Assembly (NCBI GenBank): GCA_023853785.1
Contig: JAJIRX010000906.1
Span: 62,001-126,000 of the forward strand
Source of the DNA: Psilocybe azurescens
Taxonomy: Eukaryota; Basidiomycota; Agaricomycetes; Agaricales; Agrocybaceae
Direction: 5' to 3'
DNA: 64,000 bases
Part shown: one piece after another, positions 1 to 12,729 of the stretch
Position numbering within the stretch: the first letter of the stretch is position 1
Layout: each line of letters opens with the position of its first letter
The notes under the pieces: generated by a model
Told to the model about the DNA's origin: nothing
What the model saw: only the letters and a program-made list of their open reading frames with translations
Database searches by the model: none
Made by a program: the position numbers and the translations under genes

Positions 1-465
1 AGTTCTGTTTGAGTCTGACAAGAACCTACGTAGTCCAAGCACTCCATTCCTCGAAGATATCTTGATCTTTCACCAAAACCTGATGTAGAGCTCTGGGGTC
101 GTTCACCAGGAGGGAGTGTCCCTGTACGTGAGTTCAATAAAGACCATTGTTTTCTCCTGAATAGTGTGCTCACTCCAAAGAGTGTCCCTAACTTCGCTAC
201 TCCCCCGTAGACGGTGCTCACGTTAAGCAGCCAATCACGTCCAGTGGCAGGCGCGACCACATCCAGTAGGTTGCCTGCAAACGATGAGCCGGTAGCCTGT
301 ACATGTTATTTGAATCTTACCCGTCAGGAAAGACGAAGGGGGAGGCCCAGGAACGTTTGGTAAAGTTGAAGCTCGTCTGTAGTAGAGCCAAGTAGCCCCA
401 ATGCAGCTTGCTGCAATCAAACAGAGGCCGGCGTTGCCAGTTACGAAATCTGACAGTAATGCCAT
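1..465 (-). CDS. Cytochrome P450, 5' part (runs off the window)
   Basis: This is the N-terminal part of a membrane-anchored haem monooxygenase. The chosen start (ATG at 465) gives MALLSDFVTG, a hydrophobic anchor of about 20 residues, then the proline-rich hinge LPNVPGPPPSSFLTG that is typical of basidiomycete P450s. An upstream in-frame ATG at 519 would add 18 polar residues and looks less natural. After an intron of about 47 nt the reading continues GNLLDVVAPATGRDWLLN, then VYGGVAKLGTLFG. A second intron follows, then SLLVNDPRALHQVLVKD and QDIFEEWSAWTT, which match the beta-1 and B-helix region of these P450s. The I-helix, ExxR and haem-binding cysteine lie outside the window, so the subfamily and substrate cannot be given. 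The splice sites seen are GT-AG. Confidence 0.85.
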
Positions 466-1423
466 AGTATGAAATTTTGATTTAGGGGGTTGCCGATGAT
501 TTACGCTCTGTGGACTCATTTATAATATAAAAAAATCGACAGAAGTCTTCCGGAACACCCACCAGCCATGCTTTTCGCGATAAGTATAACGTACTCTTTA
601 ACCCACTCAGCTTCTGCAAGTGCTCTGGTCCGGCGTGGGCAATTTTATGTTCTCACGGTCTACCCAAGGTGTACCTTACTAGGCCCAAGATTGGATGAAC
701 GATGATTGCCTTTTTGGCTAGAGACTCGAGTGTAATCCCATCGACACACTCCATGATTATCCACCTTTTTATCTCAGTAAAGTGTCGGGAAAGAACAAAG
801 GGAGAACCTGCGAACAACTACTCGGGTTAGGCACGCTGCGTCGATAATCCTTGGTTTACGCCTGTTTACGCCCGGGCCATTGAATGTTCAAGCCTGTGCA
901 GTGTTCAACATCAACTCTTCAATATTTGACCTTTTTACTGATAGCTTGACTATAGGTAATATATTTCTTTCCAGACTACCGAATGACGGATTAATCACCA
1001 TCTTGAGAGGAGATCGCACTGAAGGAATGAATTCTCAGACGTCTACAGGGAGTTTGTGAGACCGCCTAAAACTCCGGTTGATCATTCAGCTCACGCACTG
1101 TTGCAGAGTCTATTGATACATTCAACATTACTGCATAGCTCCGAGTCGGGGGCAGATTGGCTGCCAACAGCATCACCATATATGAATAGAATTCCGCTTT
1201 GTCCGCTATGATGAAATCCTCAGGGCAATGCAAACTTTCCAAGTTACTGTAACATCAAAGCAAAAGATTTATGTGGAACAAAAGGGCTAAAACAACATAC
1301 AATTATGTAGAGATACAAGAATAACATACACAGAGTCGGAAAGGGAATAAATGGCCGCTTAGTGGAGAAAGTTGGAAATCGAAATATGAAGCAAAATGGA
1401 GCTGCGAGCACAAGGGAAGTATA
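466..1423. other. Intergenic, no gene recognised
   Basis: No open frame with recognisable protein features was found on either strand. The segment is the 5' flank of the P450 (which is read leftward) and the 3' flank of HIRA (also read leftward). No RNA gene or repeat was recognised. Confidence 0.5.
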
Positions 1424-4400
1424 TCAAGCGAATGATTCATCATTGGTCGCCTTTTTAAGGGTATCCTGCCACTGCGTAACAAGGCTTGTCAACGTTTTGC
1501 TCCGCGCTAACAGGAAGGGAGACATTTTAGACGGTTTTATCTGCAAGTAAAACAAGAATGACATACCGAACACCGATAGCACATCCTTTAAGAGATCACG
1601 TTTCGAAAGGCCTGCCACATTCGGATTCCAATGGTCCTCTCTTCCAGGCCGCCTACACAAGCTCGCAATATTAACATCTAAGAAATCCTCAAAAGTCCGC
1701 AAAACAACGCACCAATAAACCGGCCCGAAAAGCTCCCTAATCAGCTCCTCCGCCTTGCTCCTGAACCCTTCATCCGCCATCTTCTTCGCATATACAAGCA
1801 GCGCCTGCTTATACTCCTGCGGGCTGTCGAGCAACCTTGTCGAATGGAGCTTCGTCTCGAGATGCGCGAGCGTTAGCGCAGAGCTCCACCAGCTCGGACG
1901 CGGGATCTCCGCCGCGCTCTCGTCCGGCGGGCTCGAGATGCTGCCCTCGATAGCGGTCATGATTCCGCGGTTCGCCATCGTCGAATTGCTGCGCTGGCGG
2001 CCCTGCCAGAAGTCCGACCCGTCGGCGTACCACTTGTCCGCGAGCTTGACCCAGGAGAGCAGCGCTGGATCGTAGGAGTACGCTACGCCATTGGAGCAGT
2101 TAGCGATGGGCGTCCCATTCTCGCGGACGGCTGCGGACACGAGCCGGAAATTGGGCGAGGAGGCAGCGTACAGCGTGCGGATGGAGACGGGGGCGAAGTT
2201 TGCGGATTGTTTCTTCACGTTCCTGAGGGTTGGTTCATGGATTAAGGTTTGAGTTTAGGATGATGAACATGGGTGCATGGGTGTCAAGGGCTTACCAGGA
2301 GTGGACTTGTCCGTTCACAGTCATAACAAGCAGTGCATTTTTACAACCCTCCATGACGGAGCATGGGGCGCCGAGAACGATTGTTGGCATGATCCTAGAG
2401 GAAGTTTAGTCAATACATTGTCCCACGGAAAGAAACGTAACAGTCCCACCTTCTTCCAGTATGTGAATAAACATGTATAGAGCCATCTTCCATCCCCACT
2501 GCACAGTAGGAGCTAGTAGCATTGACAACTAGAGCAGGTGACGGCAGGTAGTCAAGCCATTCCGTTTGCTTCCCGCTCACGAAAGCCACCTCCGTAGTTC
2601 CTACAATGCAATAACAGAGCTCAGCCATCAACAACCAAAGGAAACACATCAACTTGAAGAACACACCATTCTCTTCGATATTCTTAGCTTCCAGCACGTC
2701 CCCCCACTTCCCTTCACTTCCGAGCTCAAGTAGCTTAGCAAAGGCGGGGTGGGCAGTAGCGCCTCGTGCATCACAGACCCACTCGCCCACGCCCCAGGAC
2801 CCGCATTTGCATACGGATGCTTGCCCGTGCCCGTGCCCCACGCAGATATGGGCCTCGGTACATGCACCTCCACCGGTCGATCGCCACCCAGCGTACGCGC
2901 CTTGACTCCTTTCGGGTTATCGTCCGTCAAATCAATAACCGACGACACCTTCCGCTTGCCCTTCGCGTTGGCGTTGAGGTTGGCGCTGACGCTGCTCTGC
3001 ATCCCGTGGTCATTAAACGAGTCAATGGGGGCATCGAGCTCCATCGCCATGGCTGGCATAGCCTGCCCAAGCTCTGTGTGACGTGACCAGCTCTCCGAAG
3101 CAGCGTCGACGAAGGGCTGCTCGGAGGGAAGGGGGAACGAGGCGGAGAAGTCCTGGTTCTGTGCCATCGATGCCGGCTTCGCATCGTGAATCTGCGACAG
3201 TGGCGCACGCTTAGAGCCGCCAACGCCGTTCGTACGGATGATGGGTGCAGAGGCCGAGGTGGAAGGCGCCGCCCCCGGGGGCCCTGCTAATGCCGCTGCT
3301 GCGGTGGACGACGACGGCACCCGCGCGCTGGTCGGGACTGCGGCGCCGGTACTCGAGACGAGCGTAGCGCGCTTCTTGTCCTTCGGGGCGCGCTTCGCGA
3401 CAAGAATGTTCACTTTCTCGGGGGCGTAGCTGCCTGCGCGCGCATCGAACCCGTTGGCTTGCTGCGTTTGAGCGAGCGCGACGTCAGTAGGCTCCTGCTT
3501 CGAGACGTGCGAGTAGCCTTCCGGGAGCGGGGGCGCGACGAAGCCGAATTTGGCGAGGTACTGTTCTTGGTCGGCGTGCGTCGCGATGCCTTCGAGTTCG
3601 CTGGAATCGAATTGGAAAGCGGCGATTGTTCCGTCTGACGAAGCGGCGTAGAGCGTCAGACCGTCCCATGACCTGGTCTCGGGAGTCAGATTTGAGATAA
3701 GAGTTACTATAAACGATGAGAGATTGCTCACCAACTGAGATCCATTATCTGTCGCTCGAAGACCTCCTTGGCTACGATAAGCGGTCGAGCGGATTTTGTC
3801 TGCCAGACGGAGACAGACCTGTCATCTGCGCCAAGGGCTACCACAGAACATATGTTAGATGTCGAAATAGGGGCGGCAGGATTGCGGAGAAAGATATGGG
3901 GATTGTAGGCCTATAACGCCGATAAGGTCGATGTAACAAAGAACAAAAGATATGAGACAACTTACCGCTACCTCTACGGTGTTTTCGTGCCCGACCAGAC
4001 TGATTTCTGACGTCCAAGTATTGCGTGTGATAACAGCAGCGATGAAGACATATCCTTTGTTGTTTGTTGCATTGGACGCCGTTATGTGGGCACCATCTGG
4101 AGACCAGCTGAGTGGGTGTGATGCATGATGTGTTAGTCAGAGTACAAGCGGAATAGAATCTTGGACACATACCTTAGCCGGCGGAAGAACGTGCTACCTG
4201 GTGAATCCTCGAAGGGCTTTCTCACTTCGGCCTCGAGCGTCCAATCAGTAGTTTTCCATATCTTGACGGTTCTGTCATCCGATTGAGTAGCAAGAAATTC
4301 TCCGACGGGGTCCCAACAGACACCTTTGACGAATCCCTGGTGCTGATCCAGTTTCCGTAGACGTTCTGGTAGAGATTAAGTGGGTTATGTTAAATAGCAA

Positions 4401-5035
4401 CAGAGTGGATTACATACCGAGTGTGTATCCACACCAAACCATAACAGCTGAATCCAATCCCACTGAGGCGAGGTATCTGTCGGTAGGAGACCATGCCACG
4501 TCGGTTACATCTTCGGACAAAGGAAGTGGAAGTGAGAATATGGCATCAGTGCTCTGAATGAAATGAACGCACCACTTTCATGGCCTTGAAGCCGTTTCAA
4601 AGGCTTCCAACCTTCCAAGTTGACTTCGTCTGATCCCCAGACTTTCCCCCGAGCATTTCTACGCGACTTCAGAAATAAGGAAGAAAGAAAGAATGCGAAT
4701 CTCAAGACTCACGGATCGTGGTCCCAAACCATGACAGTCTCGTCATCGCTCCCACTAGCCAGCCACTTCCCCGAGTGTGCCCATCGCACGGTGAGAACCG
4801 GCCCAGTGTGCATCGTCAGCGTGCATAGCGATTTTGGAGGTTTGCCAGACTCTTCGGCGGCGGCGTTGAGTATCGGTTTCGTGCTCCATATGCGAATCTT
4901 CGCGTCCAGCCCTCCAGTGGCTATCCGGGACCCGTCCGGATGTACGTGTACAGAGAATATCGAAAGTCGTTTGGTGTTCTGGTCCGATTTTGCAGAGTCT
5001 TTGTGTATAACCCATTCTGGTTTGGTGAAATGCAT
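1424..5035 (-). CDS. HIRA: HIRA/Hir1-type histone H3-H4 chaperone, WD-repeat protein
   Basis: HIRA deposits H3-H4 independently of replication and represses histone genes in the nucleus. The start MHFTKPEWVIHKD (ATG 5035) matches the HIRA N-terminus. WD repeats follow, for example FSVHVHPDGSRIATGGLD and AHSGKWLASGSDDETVMVWD. A low-complexity basic middle has KGKRKVSSVIDLTDD, and the C-terminal Hira domain has FAPVSIRTLYAAS and AKKMADEGFRSKAEELIREL. There are several introns. The last one (60 nt, about 1505-1564) is a multiple of three with no stop, so the unspliced frame stays open; splicing restores DVLSVFARSKTLTSLV. A one-base break lies near 2775-2782: the frame runs from GPGAWASG into a wrong phase, and CDARGATAHPAFAKLLE resumes one base later. 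It sits beside a three-base C run and is probably a sequencing indel. The family call is firm. Confidence 0.9.
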
Positions 5036-5786
5036 CCTCGGACCGAAAGTCGAGGATATCGGACGTGAAAGTACTGGTTTGTATGGAGACCCTTAGGAAT
5101 GAGAGCTTGGCGATTGGTTAGGAAGAGATAAATGGTGCCTCGAGGTCGGGGATATGTGGGGGTTATTGCCAATGAATGGCGTGTAGACTGTTTGGCATGA
5201 CGAAGAGCGTGTTCGTTTGGCAGTGGGCACAACAAATTCTCTCCGGTACCGCTTTAGGTCAATTTTGTCCACGAACCACCACAACTCTTTCTTATTTCCT
5301 GCCATTTCAGCCTGCACAAATCCAAATGTACTGCTTCAAAATACTCAAACGTCATGATAACGTGCCTGATTCGATTTGGTCTCTCCTTTAAACTACTTAT
5401 CAACGAATGGGCAATGCGCTTCCTCAAGCTCGCCATTTTGATCGCGAATTACGCCCAGTATTACGCCGCGGCCTGTAACTGTTGCTCTGTTCACAATCTC
5501 CATACCTGTTCTCAATCACACAAGAGCACTTTTAACTCTCTCTATTTCTTGGAGAGTTATCGTCGCCTTTACCATTGGTATAGAGTATTTCTGGGCGATT
5601 GCAAGGGCTCCAGATCTCCAAAAATTGATTTCCACATTGCAAGCTCGTCTGCACCAAATTTCTGCTCCTCTCTTCATTGATATTGGAACGGGCCGAACGC
5701 TTGCTATTTCAACTTCAAATTCGAATTCACGCCCTTTGTGTGGAATGGCGGATACATTCGTGATCATCACCAGTCATCACAGAGAA

Positions 5787-5824
5787 GATCTTACGCCGTG
5801 AAGGATGTCGCGCCATCCCTCTGC
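5787..5824 (+). promoter_or_regulatory. Conserved promoter block, copy A
   Basis: About 38 bp, 190 bp upstream of the MFS start. It begins GATCTTACGCCGT and continues with GCGCCAT and CTCTG. The same block precedes the two paralogous transporters (9998-10033 and, inverted, 44060-44095), while the surrounding upstream sequence of this copy has diverged. Conservation through divergence suggests a transcription-factor site, but no known motif was recognised. Confidence 0.5.
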
Positions 5825-6015
5825 TTCGAACGCACCATATTCTCAATCTCCCAAGATCTGGGCATCCGCCACACGTGCATATGACTCGCAAAACGCTATT
5901 CTCCTATGGCTCGTGCAAAGAATGGTGTGCTTCTCGCCCATTCCAGCGAAATGCTTAATATCAAGGGCCCACATCTGCTTTGGACCAGAGGATAGGATCT
6001 GTCGCTCCGACCGAG

Positions 6016-8542
6016 ATGTTAGTCAATTCACCCGTCCGCGAAAAGAAGAGCTCTATCTCCGAATCTGATGTCTCGATCGAGATGAAATCTCAGGCAGAGG
6101 TCGATGTGAAGTCGTCTTCGTATGGCAATGACGATCTGGTAGAGGATGAACCACAGCCGCTCAAGTTCTTCACGTATATCTTCCGTCACCATCTATACAA
6201 ACCTCGGGACTTGGACGCTATTGCTACTCGACGCTCTGTTTACGACGACCCTCATCTGGCCCCTCATTACTGGCCGACAGCCGAGTATGAGAACATTCAC
6301 CGTTTCGACGTCAAGGCTCGCTGGACTATTCGAGAGGAAAGAGTGAGTTACAATTGTACCCTGCCGTCTATACCGTCGATCTAATTGAGTTTTTCTATAC
6401 TTAGGCCTTGGTCCGGAAGATAGATTGGAAGGTCCTTCTCTGGGCAGCAATCAGTTTCTCGGCTCTCAACCTGGATAGAAACAATCTCAGCTTAGCAAAT
6501 AGCGACAATTTCCTGGATGATCTGAATCTCACCACTGACGGTCAGTTGTTTATCCCAGATGACTTCCCGCCTAACAATTCTCTATTCTGGCATTTTTTCT
6601 TTTTCTGCAGATTACAATCTTGCCAATACCCTCTTCAGGCTTACCTTCCTCATTGCGGAGTTACCATCTCAACTTGTTTCCAAGAGGGTGAGTTGTCTGA
6701 GTGACCATCTCCTCCCTCAAGTAGCGTGCCGCTGACCCTTTCTCTTCTCTTCTAGCTCGGTCCCGACCGATGGATTCCCATACAGATGTGCCTTTGGGCA
6801 ATAGTAACAGTGGCTCAGTTCTGGCTTAGCGGGCGCACTTCACTGCTGGTCTGCCGCTCCCTTCTCGGCTTTATTCAAGGCGGATTTATTCCTGATCTCG
6901 TGCTATATCTCTCATGTGCGTATTATCTTTCTCCAGGACTGTCTATTTTATCTCTTCGTAATCACTGACTATGATGTGCGTATAGATTTCTACACAAAAT
7001 ACGAGCTACCCTTCCGTCTGGCTATTTTCTGGGTGTCCATGAATTTGTGTACCATCTTTGGGAGCTTCCTTGCTGTAGGAGTTCTCCGGATGCGCGGTAT
7101 ACTTGGACTCGCTGGATGGCGGTGAGTTATCCATGCTAGCCAAGACACCGAATAGACGTACTGAGTACCACCGGCTCCCCTCACTCAGATGGCTTTTCCT
7201 GATCGAGTACGTTGCATATTCTTCAGTCTTATGCAAGGCTCGTCATGCTCATCAACATCGTTGCATTTCTTTCTAGAGGATTGCTTACACTAGTTATCGG
7301 CATTGCCACATTCTTCATGATGGTACCTTCTCAGACGCAAACCAAAGCCTGGTTCCGACCGAAAGGCTGGTTTAACGAGCGAGAGGAGGTCATTGCCACT
7401 ACACGCATTCTCAGAGACGACCCTACCAAGGTACGCGTCCGACATTGCTGAAACATGACATACGGCAACTAATCGAGGATCCGTCACGGCAGGGAGATAT
7501 GCATAATCGCGAGGCTCTGTCTCTCAAGAAACTGTGGAAGGCTGTTTGCGACTTTGACCTATGGCCTCTCTACGCTATGTACGTCCTTCCTTCCTCCCCT
7601 CCTTCCAAGTCCACCTCTCACACCATTGTTATCACCAGTGGTCTCATGTTCGGCATCCCAGTCACCCCGCCCAGCAGCTATCTGACGCTCTCCTTGCGCA
7701 ACCTCGGCTTTTCCATGGTCAACACGAACCTGCTCACCATCCCGTCGCAGTTCGGGAACATCCTCGCCATGCTGGCGATCACCATGGTCTCCGAGGTGGT
7801 CAATGACCGCGCGTTCGTCGCGATGGCCGAGGCGGTGTGGGCCTTCCCGTTCCTCGTCGCGCTGAGGACGCTGCCTACAAATTCAAGTCCGTGGTATCTC
7901 TATGTGAGTACCGAGACGTTTCGGTTCGAGTTTGGACTTGAATGCTGATGTACATTAGGGAATCACCACTGGCCTGCTATCCTTCCCGTATACACACCCT
8001 ATCCAGGTCGGATGGGCCTCCCGCAATGCTGGCGGTGTGGCATCTCGCACAGTGAACGCGTCGATCTACAATATGTACGCATTTATCTTTCAATCCCCTT
8101 TCCACGCCTTTCTGCTACAACTTTAAAGTAGTGCTAATCATCGGTTTCTCTGAAGGTGTGCGCAAGCCGGTGTAATAATCTCCTCCAATATCTACCGCGC
8201 GGACGATGCTCCTCACTGTCAGTCTCCCTCGTACTTTGCATTTCGTCCAATGCTCGTTGTTAAATACATTTCTCTATTTTAGACCACCGTGGCACTAGCT
8301 GGCTCATCGGCATCGCCGCGTTCAACTTCACCATCCTGTATCCTGGGACAAAACTGTATTACAAGTGGCGCAACAGCCAGAGAGCTAAAATCTGGGATGC
8401 CATGACTAACGAGGTTAGTCGCACGTTTTTGCAGGGGTGCTCATTTTGACTTTTTCTTCCCATCTCACTAGCAAAGAGCGAATACTTCGCTACGACCAAA
8501 GATGAGGGCAATAGGCGCCTGGATTTCAGATTCGCGCATTAA
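6016..8542 (+). CDS. MFS transporter, ACS (allantoate/nicotinate permease-like) family, copy A
   Basis: A 12-helix plasma-membrane symporter of the anion:cation symporter group; the substrate is unknown. The start at 6016 ([13 protein letters not shown]) is chosen by alignment with the two paralogs. A cytosolic N-terminus carries [20 protein letters not shown], then helix 1 ([17 protein letters not shown]) and the MFS signature region around [15 protein letters not shown] resolve thirteen exons: 6016-6342, 6405-6540, 6611-6687, 6756-6915, 6986-7121, 7189-7206, 7277-7430, 7493-7578, 7639-7903, 7959-8074, 8156-8217, 8283-8413 and 8477-8542. Exon 6 is only 18 nt (WLFLIE). The copy lacks the intron that both paralogs have before FIQGGF. 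The final acceptor appears to have moved to AAAG/AGC because one A is missing compared with the paralogs; the frame is kept. Confidence 0.88.
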
Positions 8543-8597
8543 ATGCGAGTTTACATTACAATTTCTGCCGTGCGACGGCTTCTCGCACTGTGTTGTT

Positions 8598-8643
8598 CAC
8601 CACCACCACCACCACCACCACCACCACTACCGCCGCCGCCGCC
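8598..8643 (+). repeat. Trinucleotide microsatellite (CAC)n(CGC)n
   Basis: About ten CAC/ACC units followed by TAC and four to five CGC units. It lies just downstream of the MFS stop, in the 3' UTR or intergenic space. Open frames through it encode only homopolymeric His, Pro, Thr or Val tracts and are not taken as genes. Confidence 0.9.
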
Positions 8644-9997
8644 CTCATTATTTCCACGTCTTTTACGTTTTGCGCCTTCATGTACTGTGATGATTTGTAT
8701 ACATTCCCCTTTCCGTTATGTAAAATGTATCTCGTTCGAGGATTTACTTTGTGCAATGCTAGTTGTGCCAGAGTTACGGTTTCTTTCGAGTCGCTTTAAG
8801 TAGAACTTTAGTCAGAGATGGTCAACTATTCAATAAAACGATAGATCTATCTACCCTGCAGTAAAAGTCCTCACTCCAGTCATGGTCGGAAGCAGGTAGG
8901 GAGACGCAACAAAAGAATGACTATATTTAAAAAGAATCAGGCTTTTTGAATCCAATTTGTTTGCAGGCCGAAATTTAACTTTGTGGGCTTGAATTTTCGA
9001 CCAACTTGATATGGTAGCGCTCCACAACACAATCTTTTCCTCCCTGTATGGATGGCCAAAAACGGGGCGCCGTATATTAGTCATGAATGACCGACAAACT
9101 CTCCTGGCTCTCTCGTGCCCTTCAGCGACTATGTCTGGTCGGTCATTACAATCCTTGGCGCTTCTTTGCCGAGAGAGCGGCAATCATTGGCATGTCATTT
9201 CTATTATGGAAGGGATCCTTTATTGCAGCCTATCTCCCAGACTCGGAATATATTGCAACTGAATAGTACTACACGTCCATTCGTTCGGTTTCTAGAGTTG
9301 TCGTATCATATGTTCCTCTCGATTCGCTTTGTGGCACAGAATATATTTCGGCTGCTCTTCAGTGTGCTCAGCGTCTTTATTACTTATGTTCCTGAATTTG
9401 TTTGATTTATCCAGTTCCAAATAGGCGATGCAAATGAGAGAATCTGAGAGTGTTTTCTACTTTGCAGAGAGCCGCGCTCAGCTGGCTTTTGAAAACATTA
9501 GAAATTTAAAGAATACCATTTACTTGTGAGTCCCTATGATTCTCAGCCTTGTTAGAGTTCCCTATAACCGATGCTCTTGGATGCAATTTGGATGAGGCTC
9601 TTGTTAAGTAATAAGGACTCAAATTGTAATCGGGTCACGACATTGAAGATAGATCTCGGGAGAGCGGGAAAATGAGAAGAGTCAGTGATAGCCACGATTC
9701 CTAACAAGGCACATTTGCATGTTATTGTGGAGTTTTCAGTAAAGAAAAGTTCTGACTTCAAAGTAGGCCAAGCCATTCGAATGTCGTAGAAATATCATGA
9801 TCTTCGCCGAAGTGCCGAACTACTTGGCACCCAACGACAAACCCACCACATAACGACATTATTACCCTCCTGTGATCCATTTCACTTGGATCGTACAAGA
9901 CTCTCGAGCCCTCACTACTTTCAAAAGATTGCTCTCTACGCAATTAAACATTCTCTGTTTGCATCTGGAACACCGGTGGCTTGCGCATCACTTTTGC
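8644..9997. other. Intergenic, no gene recognised
   Basis: The segment is AT-rich. Short open frames occur on both strands, but none shows a domain, a signal peptide or a splice structure that I can support. Confidence 0.5.
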
Positions 9998-10033
9998 GAT
10001 CTTACGCCGTTAAGAATCTTGCGCCATTCTCTG
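9998..10033 (+). promoter_or_regulatory. Conserved promoter block, copy B
   Basis: Starts GATCTTACGCCGT and ends CGCCATTCTCTG, about 250 bp upstream of MFS copy B. The block is almost identical to the inverted copy at 44060-44095 and recognisable at 5787-5824. For copies B and C the similarity extends well beyond the block, from about 9957 to about 10130, including GCATCTGGAACAC on one side and GACCTGACTTCT on the other. Confidence 0.5.
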
Positions 10034-10284
10034 ATTCGACTGCATCATTTCTTCATTATCTAGGCGACACTACCTAGGATCCGACAATACATGAGGACCT
10101 GACTTCTAAAACGTTATTTTGAAAGGGTTTGTGCAAAAAAATCATGGTATGGTGTGCTTCTCGCCAATTGGAGCGCGGACCTATCTCATACCTGATATAG
10201 ACCTCGTAACGCTTATAACTGGCGATATTTTAGAATCAAGGCTGTCAGTGAGAGAGATAACCCCCTCCAGCGCTTCTTACAGAT

Positions 10285-12729
10285 ATGTCGGTCGACCCTC
10301 CCAAGCGTGAGAAATCTCCAGACTCTGCTTCTAGCGACACTGTCGCTAAGGGATCTGTGGAGACGGATAGCAAGTCCGCTGTCGTCGATGACTTGGTGGA
10401 CGCTGAACCTGAACCGTTCAAGCTGTGGAATTACCTCTTTCGTCGTCATCTGTATGTGCCTCGCGACTTGGACGCTATCGCTACCCGTCGGTCTGTCTAT
10501 GATGACCCACATCTGGCTCCTCATTACTGGCCTAAGCCTGAGTATGAGAATATCCATCGGTTTGACATTAAAGCACGATGGACTGCGCGAGAGGAGCAGG
10601 TGAGTAGCTTTTGATATACTTCGTTATAAATAACAACTGAAAGATTTGGCTTGTACTAGACTTTGCTTCGGAAGATAGATTGGAAGGTTATGCTGTGGGC
10701 TGCAATTAGCTTTTCCGCTTTGAACCTCGACAGAAACAATCTAAGCCAAGCAAACACCGATAATTTCCTGAAAGATTTGAATCTTACAACCAATGGTAAA
10801 TATTCAAATTATCATTCAAGTGGACAAGAACAACGCTAATGTTCATATTTTTAGATTTTAACTTGGGTAATACGGTTTTTCGACTTGCCTTCCTCTCGGC
10901 AGAGCTGCCTTCTCAGTTGGTGTCCAAACGTGTAAGTAAATGAGTAGATTCTGGTCATATTCACTGCAGCCAACTGTTTGTCGTAGCTCGGCCCCGATCG
11001 CTGGATTCCAATCCAGATGTGCGCTTGGTCTATCTTGACATCCGGTCAATTCTGGCTCACTGGGAGATCGAGCTTCCTACTCTGCCGTGCTATGCTTGGG
11101 TGTGTATTGTGTGTAAAATAATTCCACAGTTGACTCACTGTCTGGTTCACTAGATTTATCCAAGGCGGCTTCATTCCAGACTTGATTCTTTACCTATCCT
11201 GTGAGTCAATATTTCTCAGTTCCTGAACTCGGCCTGACGATCTTGCAGACTTCTACACCAAACACGAATTGCCCTTCCGATTGGCTCTTTTCTGGATTTC
11301 GTCCAATATTTGCAGTATATTCGGGAGTTTTTGGCTGTCGGAGTTCTACGGATGCGAGGTATTCAGGGGAAAGAGGGATGGAGGTGTGTCGTATTCCAAG
11401 AATAATATCGTCGGGTGTAGTACTGATGCATTTGTTCACATAGGTGGCTATTTTTGATAGAGTGCGTAATTCTCTTTCTTATTAGAGAACAAAGTTCGCT
11501 CATTTTCTCGCAGAGGATTTCTTACCCTCTCCATCGGCATTGCGACATTCTTCAAAATGCCTCCTTCGCCCACTCAGACCAAGTCATGGTTCAGGCCGAA
11601 AGGATGGTTTACGGAACGAGAGGAATATATTGCCACTTCACGTATTCTTAGAGACGATCCTACCAAGGTAAGCATTTAGTGTTCTGTACGACATTTCCAG
11701 TCATATTGATCTCGTATAGGGTGACATGCACAACCGTGAAGCCTTATCTCTCAAAAGGCTTTGGCAGGCTATTTGTGATTATGATATGTGGCCACTTTAC
11801 ATGATGTACGTGACAGTGGATTGGCACTCCCTTGCACCTTGCTCATATAAATCTATAGCGGTCTTCTCTTTGGTATCCCAACATCACCCCCTTCCACATA
11901 CCTGACGCTCTCCTTTCGCAACCTTGGCTTCAGCACCATCAACTCGAACTTGCTTACCATTCCTTCTCAGATCGGGACGATGATTACAATGGCAGGTATT
12001 ACCCTCATTTCGGAGAATGTCAACGATCGAGCCTGGGTAGCCATGTCCGAGGATGTATGGGCGCTTCCTTTCCTGATCGCGCTGCGTACGCTCCCTGCGC
12101 AGACTAGCCCATGGAAATTCTATGTAGGTTGTCAAGGTTGTGCAGAGGTGTATGATACTGACTTCGGATCTAGGGAATATCTACTGGTCTTCTATTTTAT
12201 CCCTATACTCATCCTATTCAAGTTGGTTGGTGCTCTCGAAACGCTGGGGCAGTCGCGTCTCGTACCGTTAGCGCCTCTCTCTACAACATGTGCGTATGGG
12301 ATGTTTTTTAATCAGAGATCATACTAATCAATAATCTGTGAGCTAGGTTTGTACAAGCGTCGTCTATTATCTCTGCCAATATATATCGCAAGGACGACGC
12401 TCCGCTCTGTGAGTTTTTTACACTTCAATCCTGAATATGTGTTGAACATTTCGAACTATTTTTAGATCGCCGAGGTAACAGCTACCTCATTGGTGTCTGT
12501 GTGTTCAACATATGCATTCTGTATCCTGGAACAAAGCTATATTACAAGTGGCGCAATAACACAAGGGCTAAAATCTGGGATGCGATGACGAGCGAAGTCA
12601 GTGGCCAACATCCCCTTCTAATTTTTACGATCTTGTCTGACGTTGCCTCATTTACAGCAAAAGAGCGAATATTTTTCCACCACGAAAGATATTGGCAACA
12701 GACGGCTCGATTTCCGGTTTGCTCATTAG
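10285..12729 (+). CDS. MFS transporter, ACS family, copy B (one-base frame break)
   Basis: Paralog of the genes at 6016-8542 and 41358-43791. The start [13 protein letters not shown] is conserved with copy C. Exons can be placed at 10285-10599, 10660-10795, 10855-10931, 10987-11099, 11154-11200, 11249-11383, 11444-11461, 11514-11667, 11720-11805, 11859-12123, 12174-12289, 12347-12408, 12466-12596 and 12658-12729. The C-terminus RRLDFRFAH is shared by all copies. In exon 6 the frame is broken at the T run 11328-11332: copies A and C read [13 protein letters not shown], while here one base is missing and the frame turns into FWLSEFYGC. Everything downstream is open in the original frame, so this is either a very young pseudogene or a sequencing deletion. 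Segments around NLDRNNLS and [18 protein letters not shown] mark the family. Confidence 0.85.

Noticed and set aside
1755..2075. Plus-strand frame of 106 codons
   Set aside because: Antisense shadow of the HIRA C-terminal domain.
8502..8803. Frames with His, Pro, Thr or Val runs
   Set aside because: They are translations of the (CAC)n(CGC)n microsatellite and have no other coding support.
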